NCBI RefSeq assembly: GCF_018614975.1
Contig: NZ_JAGGNR010000013.1
Location: forward strand, 1 to 64,000
Length of the DNA: 64,000 nucleotides
Origin: Paenibacillus polymyxa
Lineage (GTDB): Bacteria > Bacillota > Bacilli > Paenibacillales > Paenibacillaceae
Direction: 5' to 3'
This document shows positions 54,471-63,978 of the stretch, piece after piece. Under the pieces are notes generated by a model. The model saw nothing but the letters and a program-made list of their open reading frames with translations, was not told the DNA's origin and did not search any database. Both the position numbers and the translations under genes were made by a program. Each line of letters starts with the position of its first letter. Position 1 is the stretch's first letter.

Positions 54471-55592
54471 ATGAATAATGAACAGGTGTTGGAGCAATTA
54501 ACGAAAAAGATTACTGCTCCTGACCAGGAAGTGGAGGCAAAAACCTCTGCGCACTTGGATGCGTTGACGAAGCCGCCGGGAAGTCTGGGCAAATTGGAAG
54601 AGCTGGTGATCCGCCTGGCAGGCATGACGGGCAATGCACGTCCGCGTTTTGATCACAGGGCGGTCATTGTTATGGCCGCAGATCACGGCGTAGTGGAAGA
54701 AGGCATCAGTGCTTTTCCTGCTGAAGTAACCCCGCAGATGGTCCAGAATTTCCTCGCTGGGGGCGCAGCCGTGAATGTGCTTGCACGTCACGCAGGTGCT
54801 GATGTGATCTGTGTGGATATCGGTGTGAACGCCGATCTTGAACATCCGGACCTGCTTTCCCATAAAATTCGCAAAGGCACGGCCAACATGGCCCGAGGGG
54901 CAGCGATGAGCCGGGATGAGGCAGTTCGGGCTATCCTTGCAGGAGCCGAAGTTGTATCGGCAGAGGTGGCGAAGGGAACACAGCTGTTTGTCACCGGGGA
55001 GATGGGAATTGGCAACACCACCGCAAGTGCTGCGGTAATGAGCGCGTTAACCGGAGTTGCACCAGCTGCCGCCGTGGGCAGAGGTACCGGAATTGATGAT
55101 GCAGGCTTGCAGCGCAAGGCTGCTGTAGTCAGCCGGGCGCTTAGCGTAAACGCACCGAACCCGGAAGATGCACTGGATGTTCTGTGCAAGGTGGGTGGAC
55201 TGGAGATTGCCGGACTCACCGGGGTTATTCTCGCAGCCGCTGCTCATCGTTGCCCGGTCGTTGTAGACGGGTTCATCTCTACCGCGGCAGCGCTGGTGGC
55301 GAGACAACTTGCACCTCTGAGTACAGCTTATATGATCGCTTCTCATACGTCACATGAAAATGGGCATGGAGCGCTGCTGCGTGAACTGGACATGAAAGCG
55401 ATGCTGGATCTGGACATGCGTCTGGGTGAAGGCACAGGCGGCGTGCTCAGTCTTCATCTGATTGACGCAGCATGTCTCATTCTGAACGAGATGGCGACCT
55501 TTGCAAGCGCGGGTGTCTCGGATGGGACAAGCTCTGCTCCAGATTCGGCTGCGTCGGTTGATTCATCCCTACAAGGAGAGAGTTCCCGATGA
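54471..55592 (+). CDS. cobT: Dimethylbenzimidazole phosphoribosyltransferase CobT
   Basis: This 373-residue enzyme makes alpha-ribazole-phosphate from nicotinate mononucleotide and the lower-ligand base. TKPPGSLGKLEELVIRLAG, MAADHGVVEEGISAFP, EMGIGNTTASAAV and GLQRKAAV-type segments are present. A Ser-rich tail of about 30 residues follows the usual end. The ATG at 54471 has AAGGAAG ten bases upstream; an in-frame ATG at 54426 lacks a site. Confidence 0.94.
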   Translation: MNNEQVLEQLTKKITAPDQEVEAKTSAHLDALTKPPGSLGKLEELVIRLAGMTGNARPRFDHRAVIVMAADHGVVEEGISAFPAEVTPQMVQNFLAGGAAVNVLARHAGADVICVDIGVNADLEHPDLLSHKIRKGTANMARGAAMSRDEAVRAILAGAEVVSAEVAKGTQLFVTGEMGIGNTTASAAVMSALTGVAPAAAVGRGTGIDDAGLQRKAAVVSRALSVNAPNPEDALDVLCKVGGLEIAGLTGVILAAAAHRCPVVVDGFISTAAALVARQLAPLSTAYMIASHTSHENGHGALLRELDMKAMLDLDMRLGEGTGGVLSLHLIDAACLILNEMATFASAGVSDGTSSAPDSAASVDSSLQGESSR

Positions 55593-56149
55593 GCGTACTG
55601 GTGACAGGCGGCGCACGCAGTGGCAAAAGCTCCTTTGCCGAGCGTCTCTGCATGCAGCGTTCCTCGGAGGCCTGGTATGTGGCGACAGCCCAGGCGTACG
55701 ATGATGAAATGCGTGAGCGTATCGCCATGCATCAGCATCAGCGCGAGGCATCGGGTTATCTGTGGCATACAACGGAAGAGCCGATACATCTGCCTGCTTT
55801 GATTAACCGCATGGGTGAAGGACATACAGGGACTTCTGCACCCACCATTCTGGTGGATTGCCTGACACTGTGGCTGACAAATGTTTTGTTAGCGCATGAG
55901 CATGACGAGAAGCAGGTGTTACAGGGACATTTGGACGCGCTGGTTGAAGCGATTCGAACCTATCCCGGTTTACTTGTTCTGGTTACAAATGAAGTGGGGG
56001 ACGGGATCGTACCGGAATATGCCCTTGGCAGGAAATATCGGGATTTGGCCGGTGTACTGAATCAGCGCATTGCGGCGATATGTGGTGAAGTGTTTCTGGT
56101 GACCGTAGGCATTGCGATTGAACTAAAAAGCAAGGAGTACCGCTTATGA
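55589..56149 (+). CDS. cobU: Adenosylcobinamide kinase/guanylyltransferase CobU
   Basis: This 186-residue bifunctional enzyme phosphorylates adenosylcobinamide and adds GMP. The P-loop TGGARSGKSSFAE (about 6-18), the His of AMHQHQRE and LVDCLTLWLTNVL are characteristic, as is the TNEVGDGIVPEYALGRKYRD ending. GGAGAGAG precedes the ATG, in a four-base overlap with cobT. Confidence 0.95.
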   Translation: MSVLVTGGARSGKSSFAERLCMQRSSEAWYVATAQAYDDEMRERIAMHQHQREASGYLWHTTEEPIHLPALINRMGEGHTGTSAPTILVDCLTLWLTNVLLAHEHDEKQVLQGHLDALVEAIRTYPGLLVLVTNEVGDGIVPEYALGRKYRDLAGVLNQRIAAICGEVFLVTVGIAIELKSKEYRL

Positions 56150-57036
56150 AGGATGGCACGCCTGCTCCTCAGCGCAAACATGCGGCGGTAGCCGCTTTTC
56201 AATTTTTGTCCCGTTTCCCTGTCAAAATGCAAATCGATTTTGTCCCGCCGCTACTGAGGGAAAGTGTTGTCTTTTATCCGCTGGTCGGTGCTGCAATCGG
56301 TCTGTGTGTCTGGCTCTTGGGAGCCTTAAGCGGTGCAGTGCTTCCGGCCTTTCCGGCTGCTGTCCTGACCTTGACGTTATGGGTATGGCTCACCGGAGGG
56401 CTCCATCTTGACGGATGGATGGATACGGCGGATGGCTTGCTCAGCTATCGTACCCGTGAACGGATGCTGGAGATTATGAAGGACAGCCGTGTCGGGGCCA
56501 TGGGGGTAATCGCCTGTGTGCTGCTGCTCATGATGAAAGCTGCGCTGATCGCCGATTTTATTGCCCGGGGCCACTGGGTGTATGGTGCGCTGCTGATCCT
56601 GCCCATGATCTGGAGCCGCTGGTTTATGGTGTATGCAATGTCGGCCTGGCCGAATGCACGCGGAGATGATGGACTTGCCGTCTTGTTCAAAGGTCTCGGT
56701 GAGCGGAGGGAGGTCCAGCGTGCACGCAGTTCAGCTGTGGGCCTGACCTTGGTCGCAGGGGCAGTTACGTTTGCCTCGGTGTGGCTTTTCAAGCCGGATA
56801 TAGGGATTGCAGATGCGATGATGAGCGGTCTGGGAACACTGCCATGGTGGCTATACCCGGTGACTGCGGTTATTGTACTGCCTGTGGCGTGTTATTATAT
56901 CGGCCGATTCGTGGCTGCCCGGATCAGTGAACGGCTCGGCGGTTTAACCGGGGATACGTATGGTGCCATGAATGAGCTGCTGGAGGCGGCTTTGTTGACC
57001 GTGCTGAGCGTGCTTCAAGGACTGTTCTGGCTTTAA
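56146..57036 (+). CDS. cobS: Adenosylcobinamide-GDP ribazoletransferase CobS
   Basis: This 296-residue membrane enzyme joins the lower ligand to adenosylcobinamide-GDP. The motif GGLHLDGWMDTADGLLSYR and the DSRVGAMGVIACVLLLMMK helix are diagnostic. Six or more helices are visible. It overlaps cobU by four bases. Confidence 0.95.
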   Translation: MKDGTPAPQRKHAAVAAFQFLSRFPVKMQIDFVPPLLRESVVFYPLVGAAIGLCVWLLGALSGAVLPAFPAAVLTLTLWVWLTGGLHLDGWMDTADGLLSYRTRERMLEIMKDSRVGAMGVIACVLLLMMKAALIADFIARGHWVYGALLILPMIWSRWFMVYAMSAWPNARGDDGLAVLFKGLGERREVQRARSSAVGLTLVAGAVTFASVWLFKPDIGIADAMMSGLGTLPWWLYPVTAVIVLPVACYYIGRFVAARISERLGGLTGDTYGAMNELLEAALLTVLSVLQGLFWL

Positions 57037-57128
57037 CTTTTGAAGTATGAAGGAGCTTGGAATGCGTTACGCATGAGGTTGGGAGCAAGGTGATCTGGAT
57101 ATATAACACGGAGAGAGGGGGAGAGAGC

Positions 57129-58709
57129 GTGGAAGATAGGCCATCACAACCAGCGGCAGTACTCATGCTGCAAGGAACGGCTTCTGATGTGGGCAAAAGT
57201 GTCATTACAACGGCATTGTGCCGGATTTTTAAACAGGATGGCTTCAAGCCTGCTCCGTTCAAGTCACAGAATATGGCACTGAATTCCTATGTGACGGAAG
57301 ATGGGAAGGAGATTGGTCGGGCCCAGGGGGCACAGGCTGAAGCCTGCGATATTGAGGCGACAACCGATATGAACCCGATCCTGATCAAGCCCGTGCGGGA
57401 CATGCATTCGCAGATCGTGGTACACGGTGTACCTTTTGCCCAGATGAGTGCTTCGGACTACCGTCAGCATTTCCTGCCTGAAGCAAAGCAGACGGTTATG
57501 GATGCGTTAAATCGGCTACGGGATACCTATGATATTGTGCTCATGGAAGGGGCGGGCAGTCCGGCCGAGATCAATCTGAAGGATCGGGATATCGTCAACA
57601 TGAATCTGGCAGGCTGGGCCGATGCGCCGGTGATTCTGATCTCCGATATTGATCGGGGCGGGGTGTTTGCTTCCATTGTAGGTACGCTGGAACTGCTGGA
57701 ACCCCATGAAGCGGCGCGTGTCAAAGGGTTCATTATCAACAAGTTTCGTGGTGATCTGTCCTTGTTGCAACCGGGACTCGACTGGCTCGAAGAACGGACA
57801 GGCATTCCAGTATTAGGTGTATTGCCTTACATAAGAGATATTCAGATTGAAGCAGAGGATTCAGTGGTACTGGACTCCATGCGTCATGGAAAATCCGGCA
57901 AAACCGAGCTGGATCTGGCGGTGATCCGATATCCGCGAATTTCCAACTTTACAGACTTTGATGCACTTTCCCGTGAACCGGATGTGAATGTACGTTACGT
58001 GACCTCGCCAGAGGAATTGGGTAATCCGGATGCCATTCTTCTGCCGGGTACGAAGGACACCATAGGTGATCTGGCATTTCTGCGTGAGTCTGGGCTGGAG
58101 CAGGCGATTGCGAGCCAGACCGAGCGTGAGCATGTGCAGCTCGTAGGCATATGTGGCGGATACCAGATGCTGGGACGTCATCTGAAGGACCCGTTTGCTG
58201 TGGAGGCGAATCAGATCCAGGAAGCGAAAGGGCTTGGCTGGCTCCCGCTATCGACAACGTTTCTTCAGGAAAAGCAGACCGTCAGAGCTTCCGGACGGGT
58301 GCAGCCTAATCACCCGATTCGTCTGTATGGTGAGCGAGATGTAGCAGATGTTGCATTACCTGTTAATGGATATGAGATTCATATGGGTGTTACGGAGTGC
58401 CACGAGCCTGAACGTGTAACCGCGTTGTTTGAAATCTCACATCCAGGTGGTCAACCTTTCCAAGAAGGCTGGGGCTCAGTCGATGGCAGCGTGTGGGGAA
58501 CCTACCTGCATGGTTTGTTTGAAAGTGATCAATTCCGACGTTCGTGGCTGAATGCCTTGCGTGCAGGAAAAGGACTGCCGCCGCTTCAGGAGACATATAG
58601 TGCGCAAGAACGTAAGGAGATGGAGTTCGATCGGGTAGCCGAATCATTGCGTTCGGCATTGGATATGAAGCGCGTGTACGAGATTATGGGTGTTCAGGCA
58701 CCCGAGTGA
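57129..58709 (+). CDS. cbiP: Cobyric acid synthase CbiP
   Basis: This 527-residue amidotransferase amidates four side chains of adenosylcobyrinic acid a,c-diamide. The N-terminal ATP domain starts LMLQGTASDVGKSVITTAL. The class I-like glutaminase domain has the nucleophile Cys in VGICGGYQMLG. The GTG at 57129 follows GGGGGAGAG; an earlier ATG has no site. Its presence means later de novo steps are encoded, although no ring-building genes are in the window. Confidence 0.94.
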   Translation: MEDRPSQPAAVLMLQGTASDVGKSVITTALCRIFKQDGFKPAPFKSQNMALNSYVTEDGKEIGRAQGAQAEACDIEATTDMNPILIKPVRDMHSQIVVHGVPFAQMSASDYRQHFLPEAKQTVMDALNRLRDTYDIVLMEGAGSPAEINLKDRDIVNMNLAGWADAPVILISDIDRGGVFASIVGTLELLEPHEAARVKGFIINKFRGDLSLLQPGLDWLEERTGIPVLGVLPYIRDIQIEAEDSVVLDSMRHGKSGKTELDLAVIRYPRISNFTDFDALSREPDVNVRYVTSPEELGNPDAILLPGTKDTIGDLAFLRESGLEQAIASQTEREHVQLVGICGGYQMLGRHLKDPFAVEANQIQEAKGLGWLPLSTTFLQEKQTVRASGRVQPNHPIRLYGERDVADVALPVNGYEIHMGVTECHEPERVTALFEISHPGGQPFQEGWGSVDGSVWGTYLHGLFESDQFRRSWLNALRAGKGLPPLQETYSAQERKEMEFDRVAESLRSALDMKRVYEIMGVQAPE

Positions 58710-58712
58710 AAC

Positions 58713-58778
58713 AACAATACCCCCTTGTCCGACAAACCGTTCTCTGGAAACGGAATGTTAGTGGCATGGGGGTATTGT
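58713..58778. terminator. Terminator between the cobalamin operon and the chemoreceptor
   Basis: ACAATACCCCC pairs with GGGGGTATTGT around a 40-base loop; both flanking genes converge here. No strong T run is present, so efficiency is uncertain. Confidence 0.55.
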
Positions 58779-58835
58779 ATATCCTATGACTAAATGAGGT
58801 TTAAATCAGGTGATGATGGGTTAATGGTATACCTG

Positions 58836-60536
58836 TTAGTTTATTTTGAATTTCTTCATAGCGGATTGCAGCTCTACAGCTTGTTCATGCAGATGGCGAA
58901 CTGTATTTGAATGTGAATCCATCTCGCTGAGCTGAAGATCTGCTGTTGAAGCAATCTGTAACATGCTCTCACGGGATTTGGACGTAATCTGTGCCGTTTC
59001 TTCAACGGACGCACTCACTTCTTCAGCACCAGCGGATACTTGTTGTGTCGAAGCAGAGACGGTCTGAATGGTCAGATTGACGTTCTGGATCAATTCATTC
59101 AGTTGCTGGAAGGCTGAGCCTGCTTGTTGAACAACAGTTGTACCTGAACCAATCTCCTGGGTTACACGATTCATGGCATCAACGGACCGTTCAGCGTCTT
59201 CTCGAATGGTGCCCAGATAATCCGAGATTTCTTCGGTGGCTGTTTTGGATTGCTCGGCAAGTTTGCGAACTTCTCCGGCAACAACAGCGAATCCGCGGCC
59301 ATGCTCTCCAGCACGAGCTGCTTCAATGGAGGCGTTGAGTGACAGCATGTTAATCTGTTTGGTGATTTCAAAAATGGAAGCTACAATGGTGCCTACGGCT
59401 ACCGAACGTTCATTCATGGTCTCCACATACCGCAGTGATTCACTTGCTGTCTGGCCTACACGTTCCATCTGCTCAACGGCATTCTGAGCCAGTCGGTTAC
59501 CGTTAACTGCCTCGTTGGCTGCTTCACCAATCTGCTCAGACACTTCAGCGGAAGAAGAAGCAATATGCATGATACCCTGCGTAATTTCTTCCATAGCTCT
59601 GGCGTTCTCGGATGCGCTTGATGCAATGCTGATGCTGCCTTTCTCTGCATCTTCTGCGGAGCGGCTGGAGTTTCGAACCATACCGGACATCGATTCAACC
59701 CGCTGAAGCAGGTCATTGGAGCCTGATACAACTTCATTGGATGTGGACAAGGCACGGCTAATCATTTCTTTCAGGTTATGCGTCATCGTCTGGAAGCTTG
59801 CGGCAAGCTGGGCAATTTCATCTTTGCCTTTGATCTGGAGTTCAGCGGTCAGATCGCCTTGGGAAATTTGTTTACTATGTTGGACAAGCTTGATGATCGG
59901 TTTGGTCACTCTTTTGATCATACTAGTGGAGATAAGCCAGCCGAGCACAAACACTAATGCTGTAATCCCAAGACACAACCAGAAAATCTGGGTAATCTTG
60001 TCTTGAATGAACTGGGCATCCATGCTCACAGCCATAATCATGTTACTTCCTGCAATGGGGATAAAGGCTGCTTTATGTACACCAAAGGAATCGGAGTAGA
60101 CCTCACTGATGACCATTTCTTTGTTCTCAATAGCTGCATTCATTGCGGGTTCTACACTAATCTCATCCTGGGCTTTCATGTTTGAGGAAGAGTTGGCCAC
60201 AACCACTTTGGCTGAGCCGTCCTGTATAGCAACAACGTAAGCAGCATCCAGATTATGTTCTTTTGCTTTATCTGCCAGATACGATTCCACGGTCATGGCA
60301 GCACCTTCAGAACCGGCTCCGCCACTCTGTGCCTGTAGGATTTTGGAGGCTGAAGTATTTTTGTATATATCCTGAATGGACGTGTTTAGGACTTTGTCGA
60401 ACTGCGGAAGCACGTAGCTTTGAATAATATTCATCGATACGGCATAAAAACTGATACTGAACAACAGGGAAGCAACCAGCAAGACGAGGAACAAGGTGCC
60501 TCTGATTTTACCGGCAACGGTGCGATTACGAAACAT
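58836..60536 (-). CDS. Methyl-accepting chemotaxis protein
   Basis: This 566-residue membrane receptor has a helix at about 12-34, an extracellular sensor (about 35-185), a second helix (about 188-208), a HAMP domain and a cytosolic signalling hairpin with [22 protein letters not shown]. The ligand is unknown. AAAGGATGA precedes the start. No che or flagellar gene is adjacent. Confidence 0.95.
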   Translation of the reverse strand: MFRNRTVAGKIRGTLFLVLLVASLLFSISFYAVSMNIIQSYVLPQFDKVLNTSIQDIYKNTSASKILQAQSGGAGSEGAAMTVESYLADKAKEHNLDAAYVVAIQDGSAKVVVANSSSNMKAQDEISVEPAMNAAIENKEMVISEVYSDSFGVHKAAFIPIAGSNMIMAVSMDAQFIQDKITQIFWLCLGITALVFVLGWLISTSMIKRVTKPIIKLVQHSKQISQGDLTAELQIKGKDEIAQLAASFQTMTHNLKEMISRALSTSNEVVSGSNDLLQRVESMSGMVRNSSRSAEDAEKGSISIASSASENARAMEEITQGIMHIASSSAEVSEQIGEAANEAVNGNRLAQNAVEQMERVGQTASESLRYVETMNERSVAVGTIVASIFEITKQINMLSLNASIEAARAGEHGRGFAVVAGEVRKLAEQSKTATEEISDYLGTIREDAERSVDAMNRVTQEIGSGTTVVQQAGSAFQQLNELIQNVNLTIQTVSASTQQVSAGAEEVSASVEETAQITSKSRESMLQIASTADLQLSEMDSHSNTVRHLHEQAVELQSAMKKFKIN

Positions 60537-60888
60537 ATGATCATCCTTTCACGTCATGTTCATTAACATTGTCGCTTTTCCGTACTCATAAGACCTATCT
60601 ACCAATGAAGAAAGACCTAAATTGAACGTTGAGAAAACTTGGGAATAAGCGGATATACCTATATTACAAAATTAACCGGAGGTTGAATAGAACAATTTTC
60701 ACGAATTGGTGTATTTTTTTCAGAAATTGATGAATCTGTTACATACATATTACATAATATCAATTAATACCTACCAGAATAGTTTGTTATATGGTATATT
60801 GTAAAATGTCTTTGTCGGAAGTACAAAAAATAGAAGAAAAAGCCGGATATGTTCCGGTCACACACATGCCTGAGGAGGATTTAAAGAA
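60537..60888. promoter_or_regulatory. Intergenic region between the chemoreceptor and tcyP
   Basis: This 352-base AT-rich gap must hold promoters of both divergent genes. A loose AATACC/GGTATATT inverted pair lies near 60765-60800 upstream of tcyP and could bind a sulfur regulator. I see no SigD-type site I would assert and no gene. Confidence 0.35.
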
Positions 60889-62286
60889 ATGGATACTTTT
60901 CTAGTCATATTGAATGTAGTGGTTATGCTTGTCTTACTTGGCATCCTCTACTGGATGCAGAAAAAGCATATCTCCTTTACGAAACGCGTATTTGCGGGTC
61001 TGGGATTGGGAGTAGTTTACGGTGTTATTCTCCAATTGGTGTACACATCAGGTTCTGATGTAGTTACGAAATCAGTCGATTGGTTCAATCTGGTCGGTTC
61101 AGGATATGTTCGTTTGTTACAGATGGTCGTGATCCCATTGATCATGGTGTCGATCATCTCAGCCATTATGAATCTGAAGGGCAAGCAAAATCTCGGTAAG
61201 ATGAGTGTTTCCATTATTGCCATTCTGTTGATCACCACAGCGATTGCCGCAGGGGTCAGCATTGTAACCAGCCTTAGCTTTAACCTGACTTCTATTGAAA
61301 TTGAGGGTGGAGATCGCGAGCTCGCTCAGGGGCAGAAGATGGAGGAACGGCTTGTTGACGTGAAGGATCAGACCATCCCGCAGCAAGTGCTCGAATTCAT
61401 TCCTTCGAATCCATTTGCAGATATGACAGGAGAACGTCGTACATCCACACTGGCGGTGGTTATCTTCTCCGCGTTCATCGGTGTAGCTGTACTGGGATTG
61501 GATCGCAAAAAACCACAGCAGGCGGAAACCTTCCGAGGAATGGTTAATGCGGTATATGCGGTAGTTATGCGGATTGTTACGCTGGTGCTCAGGCTTACAC
61601 CATACGGGATTCTGGCCCTCATTACCAAGGTGACGGCGACAACAAATCCGGATGAGATTCTCAAGTTGATCAAATTTGTCATTGCGTCCTACGTGGCCCT
61701 CCTCGTGATGTTTATCATTCACTTGATCATCATCTCGCTGTCCGGGTTCAACCCGATTACGTATGTGAAAAAGGTTCTGCCAACACTGGTATTTGCCTTT
61801 ACCTCCCGTTCAAGTGCAGCGTCGATTCCGCTGAATGTGGAGACACAGACGAAGAAACTGGGCGTATCGGACGGTATTGCGAACCTGTCTGCAAGCTTTG
61901 GGGCTACAATTGGGCAAAACGGCTGCGCCGGGATCTATCCGGCCATGCTGGCGGTCATGATTGCTCCAACGGTCGGAATCGATCCGCTGAGCTGGGACTT
62001 CATTGTAACTCTGATCCTCGTAGTTATGATCAGTTCATTCGGCGTAGCCGGAGTCGGCGGCGGGGCAACCTTCGCTTCCCTGATCGTATTGTCCACCATG
62101 AACCTGCCAGTAGCCTTGGCAGGATTGCTGATCTCCGTTGAACCACTGATCGACATGGGTCGTACAGCGTTGAACGTGAACGGGTCCATGACTTCAGGAC
62201 TCGTAACCAGCAAAATTTTGAAAGAAAACGATCAAGACACATTCAATGATCAGAGCCGTGAGCTGGATTCAGCTGTTCAGGCGTAA
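60889..62286 (+). CDS. tcyP: L-cystine symporter TcyP
   Basis: This 465-residue dicarboxylate/amino-acid:cation symporter family protein has eight helices plus two re-entrant loops. LLQMVVIPLIMVSIISAI, the serine-rich AFTSRSSAASIPLNV loop and QNGCAGIYPAMLAVM fit TcyP. It would import cystine with sodium or protons. GAGGAGG precedes the ATG. It adds a second sulfur-uptake route beside the sulfate operon. Confidence 0.93.
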   Translation: MDTFLVILNVVVMLVLLGILYWMQKKHISFTKRVFAGLGLGVVYGVILQLVYTSGSDVVTKSVDWFNLVGSGYVRLLQMVVIPLIMVSIISAIMNLKGKQNLGKMSVSIIAILLITTAIAAGVSIVTSLSFNLTSIEIEGGDRELAQGQKMEERLVDVKDQTIPQQVLEFIPSNPFADMTGERRTSTLAVVIFSAFIGVAVLGLDRKKPQQAETFRGMVNAVYAVVMRIVTLVLRLTPYGILALITKVTATTNPDEILKLIKFVIASYVALLVMFIIHLIIISLSGFNPITYVKKVLPTLVFAFTSRSSAASIPLNVETQTKKLGVSDGIANLSASFGATIGQNGCAGIYPAMLAVMIAPTVGIDPLSWDFIVTLILVVMISSFGVAGVGGGATFASLIVLSTMNLPVALAGLLISVEPLIDMGRTALNVNGSMTSGLVTSKILKENDQDTFNDQSRELDSAVQA

Positions 62287-62354
62287 TATCAAAATGGATT
62301 AGATAGAGGCTCATATTAAGATAGCTAGAGCCGTCTATAAGCCAGGTGAGAATA

Positions 62355-62389
62355 GCCGTCCTTCGGAGGAATCCGGAGGGCGTTTTTTT
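62355..62389 (+). terminator. Intrinsic terminator after tcyP
   Basis: CCGTCCTTCGG pairs imperfectly with CCGGAGGGCG around AGGAAT and is followed by seven T. Confidence 0.8.
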
Positions 62390-62493
62390 GTGGCAATCAA
62401 ATTATAATGTCACTCAGGCAGATTTGGAGTTATTTAGTGCTGTTCAATGGCGGGGAAATGTGATAGAGTATTCATGTTTTGGCCTGGAGCCAA

Positions 62494-62533
62494 ACCGCGG
62501 TTCGTAACCATCCCGCGTAATCAAAACTAGGAA
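62494..62533 (+). ncRNA. PreQ1-I riboswitch
   Basis: The compact aptamer reads CCGCGG, a loop TTCGTAACCATC, CCGCG, then TAATCAAAACTAGG. This matches the preQ1-I pattern of stem, C-rich loop and A-rich tail. The tail runs into AGGAAGG, the ribosome site, so ligand should hide it and block translation. The gene following is a queuosine-precursor transporter, the expected target. Confidence 0.85.
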
Positions 62534-62546
62534 GGCAGTGTATGTA

Positions 62547-63233
62547 TTGATGTTTAACTTAGGGTGGGGAGCAGTTTTTGTTCTCGTAACTTATGGATTT
62601 TTCCTGCTGTGTTACCGCTTGTTCGGTAAAAAAGGTCTCTATGCCTGGATTGGTGTGGCTACAGTTATAGCCAACATTCAGGTGACCAAAACGATAGATA
62701 TTATGGGAATTGTACTGACACTTGGCAACACGATGTATGTCAGCATGTACCTGACCAGTGATCTGCTCAATGAGAAATATGGACCAGGTGAGGCGCGTAA
62801 AGCCGTATGGTTCGGGTTCTTCACGTTGATCATGACAACCGTGTTAATGCAGATGGTATTGTTCTTTGAGCCAGCATCTACGGACTTTGCACAGGAACCC
62901 ATGGCGAAGCTGTTTGGTCTGCTGCCACGTCTGGCACTCGGAAGTCTGTCAGCCTATTTCATCAGCCAGTTCCTGGATGTACGACTGTACTCCTGGCTGC
63001 GTAAGGTGGCCCCAGGGCGCAATCAGTTGTGGATTCGCACCAACGGTAGCTCGATCATCAGTTCATTTGTGGATACACTGGTGTTCTGCACGATCGCGTT
63101 TGCGTTCATCTACCCTTGGGATGTTTGGCTGGAAATCTTCCTGACGACGTATATTATTAAATTTGTATTAACTGCGGTCGGAACGCCGTTTCTGTATGCT
63201 GCACGCAGCTTTAAGTTTAAGGATGAGGCTTAG
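62547..63233 (+). CDS. Queuosine precursor transporter (YhhQ/QueT type)
   Basis: This protein of about 228 residues has six membrane helices and the conserved VIANIQVTKTIDIMG, MYLTSDLLNEKYGPGEARKAVW and IRTNGSSIISSFVDTLVF segments of the YhhQ (vut_1) family, which imports preQ0 or preQ1. The start is uncertain: GTG at 62538, TTG at 62547 and ATG at 62550 are in frame. TTG has the best spacing from AGGAAGG. The upstream preQ1 riboswitch supports the substrate. Confidence 0.92.
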   Translation: MMFNLGWGAVFVLVTYGFFLLCYRLFGKKGLYAWIGVATVIANIQVTKTIDIMGIVLTLGNTMYVSMYLTSDLLNEKYGPGEARKAVWFGFFTLIMTTVLMQMVLFFEPASTDFAQEPMAKLFGLLPRLALGSLSAYFISQFLDVRLYSWLRKVAPGRNQLWIRTNGSSIISSFVDTLVFCTIAFAFIYPWDVWLEIFLTTYIIKFVLTAVGTPFLYAARSFKFKDEA

Positions 63234-63262
63234 ACAATATTCAAAGAGTATCACTTAAAATT

Positions 63263-63308
63263 ACCCTCTGCGCAGTCCATTGTATTTCGGACTCTGCAAG
63301 GGTTTTTT
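63263..63308 (+). terminator. Intrinsic terminator after the queuosine transporter
   Basis: ACCCT with GCAGTCC pairs with GGACTCTGC and AGGGT, with a T run after. Confidence 0.8.
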
Positions 63309-63435
63309 TCATAGAAAAGACCCGAAACAAGAAAAATCCTTTTTACATTTTTATGAAAAAGTTATAATATAAACGACCTGTCGTTATAAGCGTGTATCAT
63401 TAGCAACGATGACTTCAACCAAAGGGGAATCGCAC

Positions 63436-63612
63436 ATGTACTCTACACTGCGTTATACACTGGAAAGCAATGGCACAACCTACGAGAATGATAGCATTAA
63501 TGCCTCGTTATTGGTGGAGTTGATCACCAATCTGGAATTGCAGGAATACGTAGTACTTGCACCTTCGGAGCTGGTGAAGGGGAAGTATGTATATGCAGGC
63601 TGCTGCGCTTGA
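63436..63612 (+). CDS. Small protein of unknown function, first of an overlapping pair
   Basis: This 58-residue protein opens MYSTLRYTLESNGTTYEND and ends YVYAGCCA. I do not recognise it. AAAGGGGAA precedes the ATG at 63436. Its 3' end overlaps the start of the next small gene in another frame, so the two are probably translated in sequence. Confidence 0.65.
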   Translation: MYSTLRYTLESNGTTYENDSINASLLVELITNLELQEYVVLAPSELVKGKYVYAGCCA

Positions 63613-63787
63613 GGAACCAGGGCAAATGGTGGCGGAGATTCGTTTGCAGGAAGGCGAGGACGGTTTCCGACATTACAGCTGCAGAACAACAGATCCGACT
63701 GGGATTATTCAATGGTTTCTGGATTACTGGGGGAAGCAACAGCTGCCACAGCTGGAGTCTTGGCAGGATATCACGCATGAGTTTTGA
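63593..63787 (+). CDS. Small protein of unknown function, second of an overlapping pair
   Basis: This 64-residue protein reads MQAAALEEPGQMVAEIRLQE and ends in WFLDYWGKQQLPQLESW followed by QDITHEF. The C-terminal half is aromatic and amphipathic. I do not recognise it. AAGGGG lies about eight bases before the ATG at 63593, inside the upstream gene. An ATG at 63587 is also possible. Confidence 0.6.
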   Translation: MQAAALEEPGQMVAEIRLQEGEDGFRHYSCRTTDPTGIIQWFLDYWGKQQLPQLESWQDITHEF

Positions 63788-63867
63788 CTAATGGTAAATG
63801 AGTGAGCAGGAATAAGATTACGTAGAATGCAGACGGAGTAATTTAGGATATGCTCAGTATTAATTAC

Positions 63868-63908
63868 AATCCCGCAACCCATGATATTCATGGATTTGCG
63901 GGATTTTT
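63868..63908 (+). terminator. Intrinsic terminator after the small gene pair
   Basis: AATCCCGCAA pairs with TTGCGGGATT, with an inner CCATG/CATGG stem, and a T run follows. Confidence 0.9.
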
Positions 63909-63978
63909 GCGTTCGCGTGTGTACTTGCTACTTTTTCTGTATACAGGCCTGAGGCGTACGCGAAAGGAGTATATTATT

